In this document: piece after piece, positions 1 to 6,658 of the stretch
Position numbering within the stretch: the stretch's first letter is position 1
Layout of the letters: every line of letters begins with the position of its first letter
Source: an uncultured Spirochaetales bacterium
Lineage (GTDB): Bacteria; Spirochaetota; Spirochaetia; Sphaerochaetales; Sphaerochaetaceae
DNA length: 11,236 nucleotides
Assembly (NCBI GenBank): GCA_945947045.1
Contig: CAMEXG010000058.1
Location: 1 to 11,236 of the forward strand
Direction: 5' to 3'
Made by a program: the position numbers and the translations under genes
Notes under the pieces: generated by a model
What the model was told of the DNA's origin: nothing
What the model saw: the letters and a program-made list of their open reading frames with translations, nothing else
Databases searched by the model: none

Positions 1-830
1 GCTTTACTGAAGCGACGGCGTTGAAGAGTCTCCGACAGTACTATTACTTCGTCAATCTTTCCTTCCGTCACCTTCATATTCAAGGCGCCTAGACTATCTA
101 CATCGAGGATCTTGGATTTCTCTTTTGTCTCTTCAAAGACTTTAAAGAGCAGCGGGTTATCATGAAAAGGTTGTATTTTAGCTGTATCTCTTGATTGTGG
201 GTATCTAAGAAGGATTCCTCCTCCGTATTCCATGATATCCCATACTTCAAGAAGCTTAAGGGATGGAAGGAGAGGTTCGTAGCTTACAGAGAGGGCACTT
301 CCTATTCTATTGAATGTATATGCCCCGTCATTTCTTGTCATCAAGAGTTTCTCCGTATCTTTAAGCTTCATTTTCTCTACATATGTCAGAGCCTGTGATG
401 CGGAGAGAGTCTCGATATCTACGATCATATCGTCTTCGATGGCTTTCACCATGACTTTCTTTAGCTTTTCTATATCTGGTTTTTCTTTGTTCTTATAAGA
501 AAAATAGTATCCGTCTCCAAGAGAATGCCCTACAAGCAGTGTCCTGTCAGGATAGACTACAGTAGATGCATAAGAGAGAAGGAAACAAAGAGTCTTTCTA
601 TATGCCGTTCGCCCTTCTTTAGAGTTTAGGTAGACCAAATCTATTACAGCGTTTTCTGGAATTTCTGTCTGCAGTGACTTTAATTCACCGTTTACTACAG
701 CGGCAACGGGAGGATTGTCTCTGTACCCAAGCTTTCTTTGTCTGCCTAATAGATAGACGATTCTTGCAGATGACTTTTCAATAAAAGTGTCAGTCTGCAC
801 ACCGTTGAAGGTTATTGTGTTCTTTTCCAT
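1..830 (-). CDS. Nucleoside (uridine) kinase, N-terminal TGS-like part, incomplete at its 3' end
   Basis: The minus strand is open from an ATG at 828-830 to the window edge (276 codons, no stop). It resembles the N-terminal half of the long uridine kinase-like proteins of spirochaetes, Thermotoga and clostridia, which carry a TGS/threonyl-tRNA-synthetase-like region before a P-loop kinase domain. Recognisable pieces are the opening TGS-like strand (about residues 3-70, with AAVVNGELKSL), the HSLGDGYY segment near residues 104-111 that corresponds to the synthetase-like second domain, the RYPQSRD segment and a late LNMKV segment. The kinase P-loop expected shortly after the last visible residues lies outside the window, so nucleoside phosphorylation is inferred from the family. 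There is no clear Shine-Dalgarno site; a -10-like TATCAT sits 6 nt before the ATG. It is divergent from the aldehyde oxidoreductase homologue. Confidence 0.82.
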   Translation of the reverse strand, partial: MEKNTITFNGVQTDTFIEKSSARIVYLLGRQRKLGYRDNPPVAAVVNGELKSLQTEIPENAVIDLVYLNSKEGRTAYRKTLCFLLSYASTVVYPDRTLLVGHSLGDGYYFSYKNKEKPDIEKLKKVMVKAIEDDMIVDIETLSASQALTYVEKMKLKDTEKLLMTRNDGAYTFNRIGSALSVSYEPLLPSLKLLEVWDIMEYGGGILLRYPQSRDTAKIQPFHDNPLLFKVFEETKEKSKILDVDSLGALNMKVTEGKIDEVIVLSETLQRRRFSK

Positions 831-836
831 GTCTCT

Positions 837-842
837 ATGATA
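837..842 (-). promoter_or_regulatory. Putative -10 element (TATCAT) for the nucleoside kinase
   Basis: On the minus strand TATCAT is preceded by TG one base upstream (TGTTATCAT, an extended -10 form) and is followed by exactly 6 nt and then the ATG. Transcription from it would start at or next to the ATG, giving a leaderless message. No convincing -35 is visible. This is seen by eye only. Confidence 0.4.
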
Positions 843-910
843 ACAAATAAAAAGAATTTGTGGTTTTATTTCGCTTTTCTTTCTATATACCATAAATTTC
901 TTCTTCCTTA

Positions 911-916
911 TATAAT
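911..916 (+). promoter_or_regulatory. Putative -10 element (TATAAT) for the aldehyde oxidoreductase homologue
   Basis: A perfect TATAAT is followed by 6 nt (CAAGGC) and then the ATG at 923. No usable Shine-Dalgarno site can fit, because the only purine run (AAGG) ends 1 nt before the start codon. The -35 position (about 888-893, TACCAT) is poor. A leaderless start at 923 is the simplest reading, and homology running from the first residues supports that start codon. Confidence 0.5.
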
Positions 917-922
917 CAAGGC

Positions 923-2596
923 ATGGACGTGTTGTTGGTTGATTTAAAGAAATTAAGCGTAGAACGCTTAGAAGATTCCTCCAAGGAAGAGGGTCTTATA
1001 CTTGGAATCGGACTCCATAGGAAGTATGGAGAGGATTCTTTAGTGCTTTCCGCTCCTCCTTCTTCCTCTGTTTCGTCTTCATCCATCAACTCTTGGTCTA
1101 TGGTTTGGCATTCTGCGATTATGAATCGTGAAACCTATGCAGTGTCCAACTCCACCCATGGATATTCCCTCTTTAGACTTGGAATAAAAGCCATTGTCAT
1201 TATGGGAAGAAACGAGAGGATGAAGTATATACTTCTATCCCAAGAAAGAGTCGAAATAATAGCCAGTGAGAATCTCAGATACTCTTCATCTCTTTCTTTT
1301 GAGAATATCGCACTCTCCTCCCTCTCTGATTTGGCTCTCTCTACAGGCCCGGCGGCAGATAGAGGAGTGAAATACAGTGTAATACAGAGTAAGGGGAAGT
1401 CTATAAACGGATTTGACCTTGGCCATGCGTTTTATCTTCACAACCTGAAAGGTATTGTTTTCCCAGGTTTCCCAGACAGGCAGATGGGTCATGGCAATGT
1501 GCCTGAGAAAGACAGTGAGAAGGGTAAGTTTTATAAAAGAGTAAGGACCTATGGAGGATATTGTTTTATATCTGACGCTTCCCGTTTAGGTTGGCTTCCT
1601 GTAAGAGGATGGAAAGATCGTTTTGATCCGAGAGCTGCGTCATTAGACGGAAAAGCAATGATGGAAAAGTACGGAACTTACCCTGAGAGCTGTTCTGATT
1701 GTCTTTTGGCATGTGACAGAAGAAAGAGAGACGGTCATATCCTTCCTACTTGGAGGGAAATAATGACAATGGGTACGAATCTAGGTTTCTTTGATCCTGA
1801 TGATATAGACAGAATCGTATTCCTTACTAATCAGGAGGGCCTGAATACTTCTGTGACAGGAGGAATGATAGGTTCAATATTGGCATTGGGCCCAGAGAGT
1901 TATTCAAGATATGGATTTGATCCATCCCTTGAGGGAGTATTGGATTTTATAAAGAGACTTGCCTCGGGATCAATTTTATATAATGGACTGGAAGATATAG
2001 AAGGCGCTATAGAGTGTGTGGACCATATGCCTATTGATTATGATTTGAGAGGCTCTTCAGCTATGGCTCTCAGTTATAGTTCAGGTCTTGGATTTCTTCT
2101 TCCTTCAACAATGCTGTTTCCTTCTAAAAGACCGGACGAGAGGGCTGCGGCTATAATTGCATTCTATGAAGCTGTGTACACTCTTGCACTCAATGCTTTC
2201 GGCCATCCTCCATTTTGTAGTAATGCATCCTTCTATTCAAAGGCTCCTGAAATAGTGTTCCATTCCCATATTCTTGCGAGATTCTATTCCCGTCGTTATA
2301 GGGCTTTCGGCCACTCCTCCTTGGATTTGTTGGAGAAGGGGATGGAAGTGATGGAAAGAATGCCTGAGGTCTGGAATAGAATTCCTTCCTATTTTACACT
2401 TCAGTGTCAAAGTGCACTCTCTACAGATACTGTACCTCTCGTAAGGCTCCAAAGCTATTGGGACGAGGAGAAGATGAGAGTGGAAATTCTTTTAAAGTCC
2501 AAAAGAGAAAAGAGAGAGAAAGACTCATTATCGAGTAGTCCGAAAGTAGGACCTGAAGAAGATCTGGGGCGTGAAGGGGAGCCTGGATTGCAATAA
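923..2596 (+). CDS. Divergent aldehyde:ferredoxin oxidoreductase (AOR) family protein
   Basis: This 557-residue protein follows the AOR layout. The N-terminal pterin-binding domain covers about residues 1-190 (start MDVLLVDLKK; RLGIKAIVIMGR at 85-96; LHNLKGIVF at 172-180), and the alpha-helical domains cover about 195-520. The [4Fe-4S] triplet C257-x2-C260-x3-C264 is intact and is followed by MGTNLGFFD. Family members are about 600 residues, bind a tungsten or molybdenum bis-pterin and oxidise aldehydes with ferredoxin as acceptor. Here the cofactor motifs are altered. The first DxxGLD-T motif reads NQEGLNT (303-309). The second DxxGLC motif reads as N424-A-F-G427-H-P, with a cysteine displaced to 432. 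The glycine-rich segment before the conserved LKAI is replaced by GFDLGHAFYL. A serine run occupies 47-54. The last 47 residues are highly charged and overlap the opposite-strand phosphoesterase gene. The family call is secure; the activity and substrate are not. Confidence 0.85.
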   Translation: MDVLLVDLKKLSVERLEDSSKEEGLILGIGLHRKYGEDSLVLSAPPSSSVSSSSINSWSMVWHSAIMNRETYAVSNSTHGYSLFRLGIKAIVIMGRNERMKYILLSQERVEIIASENLRYSSSLSFENIALSSLSDLALSTGPAADRGVKYSVIQSKGKSINGFDLGHAFYLHNLKGIVFPGFPDRQMGHGNVPEKDSEKGKFYKRVRTYGGYCFISDASRLGWLPVRGWKDRFDPRAASLDGKAMMEKYGTYPESCSDCLLACDRRKRDGHILPTWREIMTMGTNLGFFDPDDIDRIVFLTNQEGLNTSVTGGMIGSILALGPESYSRYGFDPSLEGVLDFIKRLASGSILYNGLEDIEGAIECVDHMPIDYDLRGSSAMALSYSSGLGFLLPSTMLFPSKRPDERAAAIIAFYEAVYTLALNAFGHPPFCSNASFYSKAPEIVFHSHILARFYSRRYRAFGHSSLDLLEKGMEVMERMPEVWNRIPSYFTLQCQSALSTDTVPLVRLQSYWDEEKMRVEILLKSKREKREKDSLSSSPKVGPEEDLGREGEPGLQ

Positions 2597-2955
2597 TATA
2601 CCCCCTCTCTCTCTTCTAGTTTGGGAACATGTGTGTGTCCATATAAGACTATGTCTCCTCTTTCAGGAGTGATTGACGGGTATTCATGGCCATGTATGGC
2701 GATTATTCTTCTTCCTTCTTGACTGAGTATCAACTCACGGGGAGGGAAGGGCAGGTCACCGTATTCATAAAAACGGTCCATATTCCCCCTTACTCCCACT
2801 ATTCCTCTCCATAAAGGGTTATAGGGATCCGGACATAAATCTCCTAGAGATAAAAGCATGTTTGTCTCCAGCTCTTTTTCAGCTTCCTTAATTCTCATCA
2901 TAGCCGTCTCGTCTCCATGAACATCGGAGAAGACGAGGATTCTTTCTTTTTCCAT
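2455..2955 (-). CDS. YfcE/MJ0936-type metallophosphoesterase
   Basis: A 166-residue, soluble, single-domain calcineurin-like phosphoesterase of normal length for the MJ0936/YfcE group. All metal-binding motifs are present in order: D11-x-H13 (FSDVHGD), G38-D39, G57-N58-M-D60, H88 in IAIHGHEY, and G106-H107-T-H109. They are followed by the family's NPGS (123-126) and SRPR. Such enzymes hydrolyse phosphodiesters with a dinuclear metal centre (Mn, Ni or Fe), and the cellular substrate is usually unknown. Its 3' end overlaps the 3' end of the convergent oxidoreductase gene by 142 nt. Because the region after NPGS still looks like a normal family C-terminus (FGLLDNESFSLFSL), the phosphoesterase probably holds the older reading of the shared DNA. 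A short AGGA lies only 2 nt before the ATG, and a -10-like TAGAAT ends 6 nt before it. Confidence 0.9.
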   Translation of the reverse strand: MEKERILVFSDVHGDETAMMRIKEAEKELETNMLLSLGDLCPDPYNPLWRGIVGVRGNMDRFYEYGDLPFPPRELILSQEGRRIIAIHGHEYPSITPERGDIVLYGHTHVPKLEEREGVYYCNPGSPSRPRSSSGPTFGLLDNESFSLFSLLDFKRISTLIFSSSQ

Positions 2956-2961
2956 ATTCCT

Positions 2962-2967
2962 ATTCTA
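2962..2967 (-). promoter_or_regulatory. Putative -10 element (TAGAAT) for the phosphoesterase
   Basis: TAGAAT on the minus strand is followed by AGGAAT and the ATG, so again exactly 6 nt separate the hexamer from the start codon. This is the same spacing as at the two genes further left. No good -35 is visible. Confidence 0.35.
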
Positions 2968-2969
2968 CT

Positions 2970-2995
2970 TATTGTGACTTTAATGCGCCACAATA
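2970..2995. repeat. Inverted repeat TATTGTG-N12-CACAATA in a divergent promoter region
   Basis: Perfect 7-bp arms (2970-2976 and 2989-2995) are separated by 12 nt. They lie between the divergent phosphoesterase and hydrolase genes, directly upstream of the -10-like element of the first and about 17 nt upstream of the -35 of the second. The position and symmetry suit a repressor or activator site. The arm spacing does not match the usual Rex or CRP consensus, so the binding protein is unknown. Confidence 0.4.
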
Positions 2996-3011
2996 TAAAA
3001 GAAAGTCCACT

Positions 3012-3040
3012 TTGCTCTTTTATTTTTTTGACCTTATAAT
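3012..3040 (+). promoter_or_regulatory. Putative sigma-70 promoter for the hydrolase-yihY operon
   Basis: TTGCTC (3012-3017), a 17-nt spacer and a perfect TATAAT (3035-3040) precede the first gene of the four-gene unit. The expected transcription start is near 3047. The Shine-Dalgarno-like GGAGAG follows at 3048-3053 with 4 nt to the ATG at 3058, so the leader would be only about 10 nt. Confidence 0.55.
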
Positions 3041-3057
3041 TTTATTGGAGAGAAAAA

Positions 3058-3975
3058 ATGGAAGAAAATACATTAAAACTTAGAGACGGTAGTTCATTGT
3101 TTTATAGAGTATGGAAAGTAGATGATCCGAAGGCTACTCTGCATCTAAACCATGGAATGGCTGAGCACAGTCTCAGATATGATAAATTCGCAAGATTCCT
3201 AAACGATAAAGGCTTTGTCGTCTATATCCAGGATCACAGAGGTCATGGAAAGACAAAAAAGAGCGATGAAGACAAAGGTTGGTTTGCAGAAGAAGACGGT
3301 TGGAACACAATCTGTGACGACAGCTGGGAGTTGGACCAGAAGATAGACAAAGATTATCCTGGTCTTCCTCATTTCATCATGGGACATTCAATGGGTTCTT
3401 TCCTTACCCGGACAAATCTTGAGAGACATAGTGATGCCTATAGGGCTGCTGTAATAATGGGAAGCGGTGCTGGTCAGGGTGTTGTCGGCAAAATAGGCAG
3501 AAAGATTGCTCTTTTGAGAGCCAGAAAGTATGGAACCAAACATAAAGACGAGTGGTTGAATAATCTTATTTTCGGTTCGTACATCAAAAAGTTCGACTGG
3601 AACAAAGAAGGAATCTACTGCTGGCTTTCATCGATAGAAGAAGAGAGGAAGAAATATGAAGACGATACTGACTGCGGCTTTATATGTTCATCTACTTTCT
3701 ATGCAGATTTGATCGAAGGTTTGGAGACTGCAAACGATTATAAGTTGATAGAAAACATCCGAAAAGATCTCCCTATTTTTTTCCAAAGCGGAGACATGGA
3801 TCCTGTAGGAGGATATGGAAAGGGAGTGGCTAAAGCTGTAGAATTATACAGAAAAGCAGGCATTAAAGATGTAAGAGTCAAACTCTATAAAAATGGTCGT
3901 CATGAGATTCTCAATGATGTCATGTATGACACTGTAGCATCGGATTGTGCAGCATTTTTACTGGAGTTTATTTGA
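3058..3975 (+). CDS. Alpha/beta hydrolase, monoacylglycerol lipase/lysophospholipase type (Hydrolase_4 group)
   Basis: A 305-residue cytosolic serine hydrolase of typical length for the monoglyceride lipase/PldB-like group. The oxyanion-side motif reads NHGMAEHSLRY (31-41), followed by QDHRGHGKT (58-65). The nucleophile elbow is GHSMGS with Ser111, the acid is Asp248 in SGDMDPVGG, and the catalytic base is His282 in NGRHE, so the triad is complete. The group removes an acyl chain from monoglycerides or lysophospholipids. There is no signal peptide or membrane segment. The start is set by the GGAGAG site at 3048-3053. Its stop overlaps the ATG of yihY by 1 nt (TGATG), so the two are probably translated together; a membrane-lipid role for the pair is inference. 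Confidence 0.88.
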   Translation: MEENTLKLRDGSSLFYRVWKVDDPKATLHLNHGMAEHSLRYDKFARFLNDKGFVVYIQDHRGHGKTKKSDEDKGWFAEEDGWNTICDDSWELDQKIDKDYPGLPHFIMGHSMGSFLTRTNLERHSDAYRAAVIMGSGAGQGVVGKIGRKIALLRARKYGTKHKDEWLNNLIFGSYIKKFDWNKEGIYCWLSSIEEERKKYEDDTDCGFICSSTFYADLIEGLETANDYKLIENIRKDLPIFFQSGDMDPVGGYGKGVAKAVELYRKAGIKDVRVKLYKNGRHEILNDVMYDTVASDCAAFLLEFI

Positions 3976-5237
3976 TGAAAAACAAGTTTAACCTCCTAAA
4001 AAAGGTAAACTATCGGGTATATGATTATTTTTCTGTAATAAGGCAGGGCATAAAGCAGATAGGAAGAGACAATATTAATCTTTTGGCCTCGGGAATGGTT
4101 TATTCCACACTGATCGCCATAGTGCCCTGCATTACGTTTCTTTCTGCGTTCCTCTCTGCTTTCGGAGCTTTGGAACCCTTTCTGTCAGTTCTTTCCGAGT
4201 GGATGAGAGATACTTTCGGAGACGCTACTGGAAGTAGTGTAATGAGTGCTGTCGTAAAATTTACCGGTTCTGCAATGTCTTTAGGAGTAGTCGGCTTAGT
4301 TTCCTTCATAATCACAGGAATGTTTCTTGTAAACAAAATCTACTCTCTTGTAAATCATATATTCAGGACAGAACCGACAGAAGGCACAATGAAGAGATTT
4401 GTCTTGATTTTGATCTTTCTCATTGTGTTCACTGTGGTTCTGACATTTGCCTTTGCATTAGGCAACACTATTCACGACAAGGCTTATACTTTGATGGGGA
4501 TTGATGTAAAAAATGGCAATATGAGGGAATATCTAAGGCCTTTTGCTCAAATTGCAGTGGTATTTTTTGTATTCTTCTTTCTCATTTGTTTTGTCCCCAA
4601 TGCCAAGATAAACGCTTCCGCATCCATCAGCGGGGCGGCACTGGGTACAGTGCTTGCATACATATCGACCTTTATCTTTGCAAGAGTAATCTCTTACGCA
4701 GTCAGTTACTCTGTAATCTACGGATCCTTGGCATCTATTCTCTTTGTCCTGTTGTATCTCTATATAATCTGGTATTTGGTTGTATTTGTAATGGAAGTCA
4801 CATATATCTACCAATTCAGGCCAGATAAAAACGCTGTCATAGGCAGGCCGGAAAGAGGAGACAGCCAGATTGCACATGGAATCGACATTATGCTTGAGAT
4901 TGCAAGACGTTTTGAGAATGGCGAAGGCAGTACATCTATTAAGGATTTAGGTGCAAAACTGGCAATACCCATGAGCCGGATCAACAGCATAATAAGTGAT
5001 CTGGAAGGTGCAGGGCTTATTATTTCGATGAATGTAAATAGCTCCGTCTACATGCTTTCACGTCCCTCTTCAAAGATAAAGGTGGTCGATGTAATAGACG
5101 CTGTCTTTTCATCAGATACATTAAGAAGTAAAAAAATGGATAGTGACGGAGAGAAATTCTCCCTATCTTTTTTCAAAAAAGGAATAGAAGGGGAGAAAAG
5201 AACTCTTCTTGATTTAGTAAAGGAATCTGAGAAATGA
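3975..5237 (+). CDS. yihY: YihY/BrkB-family inner-membrane protein with C-terminal winged-helix domain
   Basis: A 420-residue protein. About six hydrophobic segments lie near residues 37-63, 101-121, 142-163, 190-208, 214-238 and 247-276. Family signatures include LLASGMVYSTLIAIVP near the N-terminus and LYLYIIWYLVVFVMEV at the end of the membrane part. The family was once misnamed ribonuclease BN, and its molecular function is not established. After the membrane domain a soluble tail contains a winged-helix-like region (about 298-365, with the helix pair SIKDLGAKLAIPMSRINSII then LEGAGLI), an extension seen in part of the family. An in-frame upstream start at 3945 exists, but the CTGGAG site at 3961-3966, 8 nt before 3975, and the TGATG overlap with the hydrolase gene favour 3975. 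Confidence 0.9.
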   Translation: MKNKFNLLKKVNYRVYDYFSVIRQGIKQIGRDNINLLASGMVYSTLIAIVPCITFLSAFLSAFGALEPFLSVLSEWMRDTFGDATGSSVMSAVVKFTGSAMSLGVVGLVSFIITGMFLVNKIYSLVNHIFRTEPTEGTMKRFVLILIFLIVFTVVLTFAFALGNTIHDKAYTLMGIDVKNGNMREYLRPFAQIAVVFFVFFFLICFVPNAKINASASISGAALGTVLAYISTFIFARVISYAVSYSVIYGSLASILFVLLYLYIIWYLVVFVMEVTYIYQFRPDKNAVIGRPERGDSQIAHGIDIMLEIARRFENGEGSTSIKDLGAKLAIPMSRINSIISDLEGAGLIISMNVNSSVYMLSRPSSKIKVVDVIDAVFSSDTLRSKKMDSDGEKFSLSFFKKGIEGEKRTLLDLVKESEK

Positions 5238-5683
5238 CCATAGATAGAGATAGTATTTGTCCTATTGATAGAACACTGAGCCCTAATATTGCTGGAAAAG
5301 GAAAAGAAATAAAGAGATGGAAGAGTGAAGACGTCGTCTTTAATCTCCTGAAGAATCCTATTCCTTTGGGAGAGGATAGTATCGTGGAGATAGTTTGGGC
5401 TTTGGTTGCTGAGATAAATGGAGAGAGAGTGTACTCAATCCAGATTGAGAGAGATGATTTGAGAATTCTTTCATCATTGACCGGAGAAAGTCTCAGAGTA
5501 TTACAGGAAGACTATGGTATCAAAGGTTTCTTTTCACCTATGAAAGTAACTATGTACGGTTGTGGTGTAAGGGAGTCTTTAGGTGAATATATGGGTGGAA
5601 AGAGTGAAGACGAGATAATGGGATATCTACTTGATGCCGCCTTGGACAGCCTCGATGTGATAGAAGATCCGGAGGAGTTTTGA
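5234..5683 (+). CDS. Conserved-looking hypothetical protein, 149 residues
   Basis: I do not recognise this protein. It is acidic, soluble, and has no signal peptide, membrane segment or known motif. An N-terminal basic patch (GKGKEIKRWK, about 22-31) is followed by a predicted strand-rich core (IVEIVWALVAEI, then VYSIQIERDDLRIL) and an acidic C-terminus ending DVIEDPEEF. That it is a real gene is supported by its context: its ATG overlaps the yihY stop (ATGA), an AAAGGA site sits at 5219-5224 with 9 nt spacing, and its own stop overlaps the start of the next gene (TTGA). Its codon use resembles its neighbours. The position suggests a function tied to the membrane or lipid genes beside it, but nothing in the sequence names one. 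Confidence 0.75.
   Translation: MTIDRDSICPIDRTLSPNIAGKGKEIKRWKSEDVVFNLLKNPIPLGEDSIVEIVWALVAEINGERVYSIQIERDDLRILSSLTGESLRVLQEDYGIKGFFSPMKVTMYGCGVRESLGEYMGGKSEDEIMGYLLDAALDSLDVIEDPEEF
5671..5677 (+). promoter_or_regulatory. Ribosome binding site supporting a TTG start at 5680
   Basis: GGAGGAG lies immediately before the TTG at 5680-5682, the only start codon that keeps the whole nucleotide-binding loop of the following oxidoreductase-like gene. The next TTG in frame, at 5701, would cut into that loop. The spacing (2-5 nt, depending on which G pairs) is short. Confidence 0.5.
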
Positions 5684-6603
5684 GTTCTATTGGAATAGGA
5701 TTGTTTGGAACGGGAGTCGCTGCAGACAATCATGCATATGCAATTGCAAGGAGCGATAAGTTTTCCATTGTTGCCGTTGCAGACGATAAATACCAACTGG
5801 CGCAGAGTTTCTCAAAACGCCACCATATAGATAGGTGCTATGGAGATTTGGAGTATTTGTTGGAAGATGAGGACGTCGACATCGTCTTGTTGTCTTCTCC
5901 TTTTCCCTTTAACTCGAAATACTTTCCTTTTGTGGCTGAAACAGGGCGAAGTGTAATAATAGAGACACCCTTGGCTTCAAGAATAGAAGAGGCTGAGAGT
6001 ATAGTGGAGAAGGCTGAAGAAGAAGGCATTTTCCTTTTCCCTGTATCTCAAATGGTCTCCGATCCGCTTGTTTCGTATCTCTTTTCATTAATAAAAGAAG
6101 GAAGGTTGGGAAGTATAAAAGAGTACTCGCTTTCCTGGTCTTTCCCTTCTCCCCTTAAGCGATGGATGAGTGTATGGGGAAATGAAGCGGGAATAGATGA
6201 GAAATCACTTTTCCTCCTTTCCGCCTCTCCTGTATTCGATTTGGTTTACAGTCTTTTCGGAGATGAGGAAGTTACATCCTACAAGGAAAAAGAAGATAGA
6301 GTCGAGGTCATATTTAATAGAGGTGTGCTTTCCATATCTGATGGTTATGGAGGTTTTTCTTTTCACATAAAAGGTGAGAAGTGCGAGATTGCCGGAAAGA
6401 ATGGAAAGCTTATTTCTATAAATGGATCTGAAAAGATATATGGATTTGAGACAGAGAGTATTAGAACTCCATTCTCGCCCCTTGCCTCTTGGTATAATAG
6501 TGTATATTTCGCTTTGGAGAGCGGTGTATGGCCTAAAGAAAAATATATGGCCACACTCAAAGGTTTGAAACTGATAACCCAGTGTAAAAAGTATTTTGTC
6601 TGA
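5680..6603 (+). CDS. Gfo/Idh/MocA-fold oxidoreductase-like protein lacking the usual catalytic residues
   Basis: A 307-residue protein with an N-terminal Rossmann domain (GLFGTGVAADNHAYAI at 7-22, then AVADDK) and a C-terminal alpha/beta domain, as in NAD(P)-dependent sugar or inositol dehydrogenases. Two signature positions are changed. The family's EKP motif is ETP (95-97), losing the lysine. The segment equivalent to the G-x-H-x-x-D catalytic helix reads SASPVFDLVYSLFGD (181-195), with Pro184 where histidine is expected; Asp187 is kept. It is also shorter than the usual 330-370 residues. The fold is clear, but dehydrogenase activity is doubtful; a binding or regulatory role, or unusual chemistry, is possible. 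The TTG start overlaps the previous stop (TTGA). It is the last gene of the four-gene unit, and no clear terminator follows. Confidence 0.82.
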   Translation: MSSIGIGLFGTGVAADNHAYAIARSDKFSIVAVADDKYQLAQSFSKRHHIDRCYGDLEYLLEDEDVDIVLLSSPFPFNSKYFPFVAETGRSVIIETPLASRIEEAESIVEKAEEEGIFLFPVSQMVSDPLVSYLFSLIKEGRLGSIKEYSLSWSFPSPLKRWMSVWGNEAGIDEKSLFLLSASPVFDLVYSLFGDEEVTSYKEKEDRVEVIFNRGVLSISDGYGGFSFHIKGEKCEIAGKNGKLISINGSEKIYGFETESIRTPFSPLASWYNSVYFALESGVWPKEKYMATLKGLKLITQCKKYFV

Positions 6604-6658
6604 AAAAACATTCGTTTTGGACAATATATATGGAATGAGTATTTTTTATGTAGAATAA

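Noticed and set aside
195..498. Two short plus-strand frames at the left edge
   Set aside because: They lie antisense to the nucleoside kinase gene, whose protein matches its family along the whole visible length.
3945..3974. Longer yihY start at 3945
   Set aside because: It would overlap the hydrolase gene by 31 nt without its own ribosome site. The start at 3975 has CTGGAG at good spacing and a typical 1-nt overlap.
4533..4877. 114-codon minus-strand open frame inside yihY
   Set aside because: It is antisense to a well-supported membrane protein gene, has no ribosome site or recognisable domain, and has a composition typical of a shadow frame.
6605..6618. AAAAC-ATTC-GTTTT hairpin after the Gfo/Idh/MocA-like gene as a terminator
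   Set aside because: The 5-bp stem is almost all A-T, and there is no T tract directly behind it. It is too weak to call.
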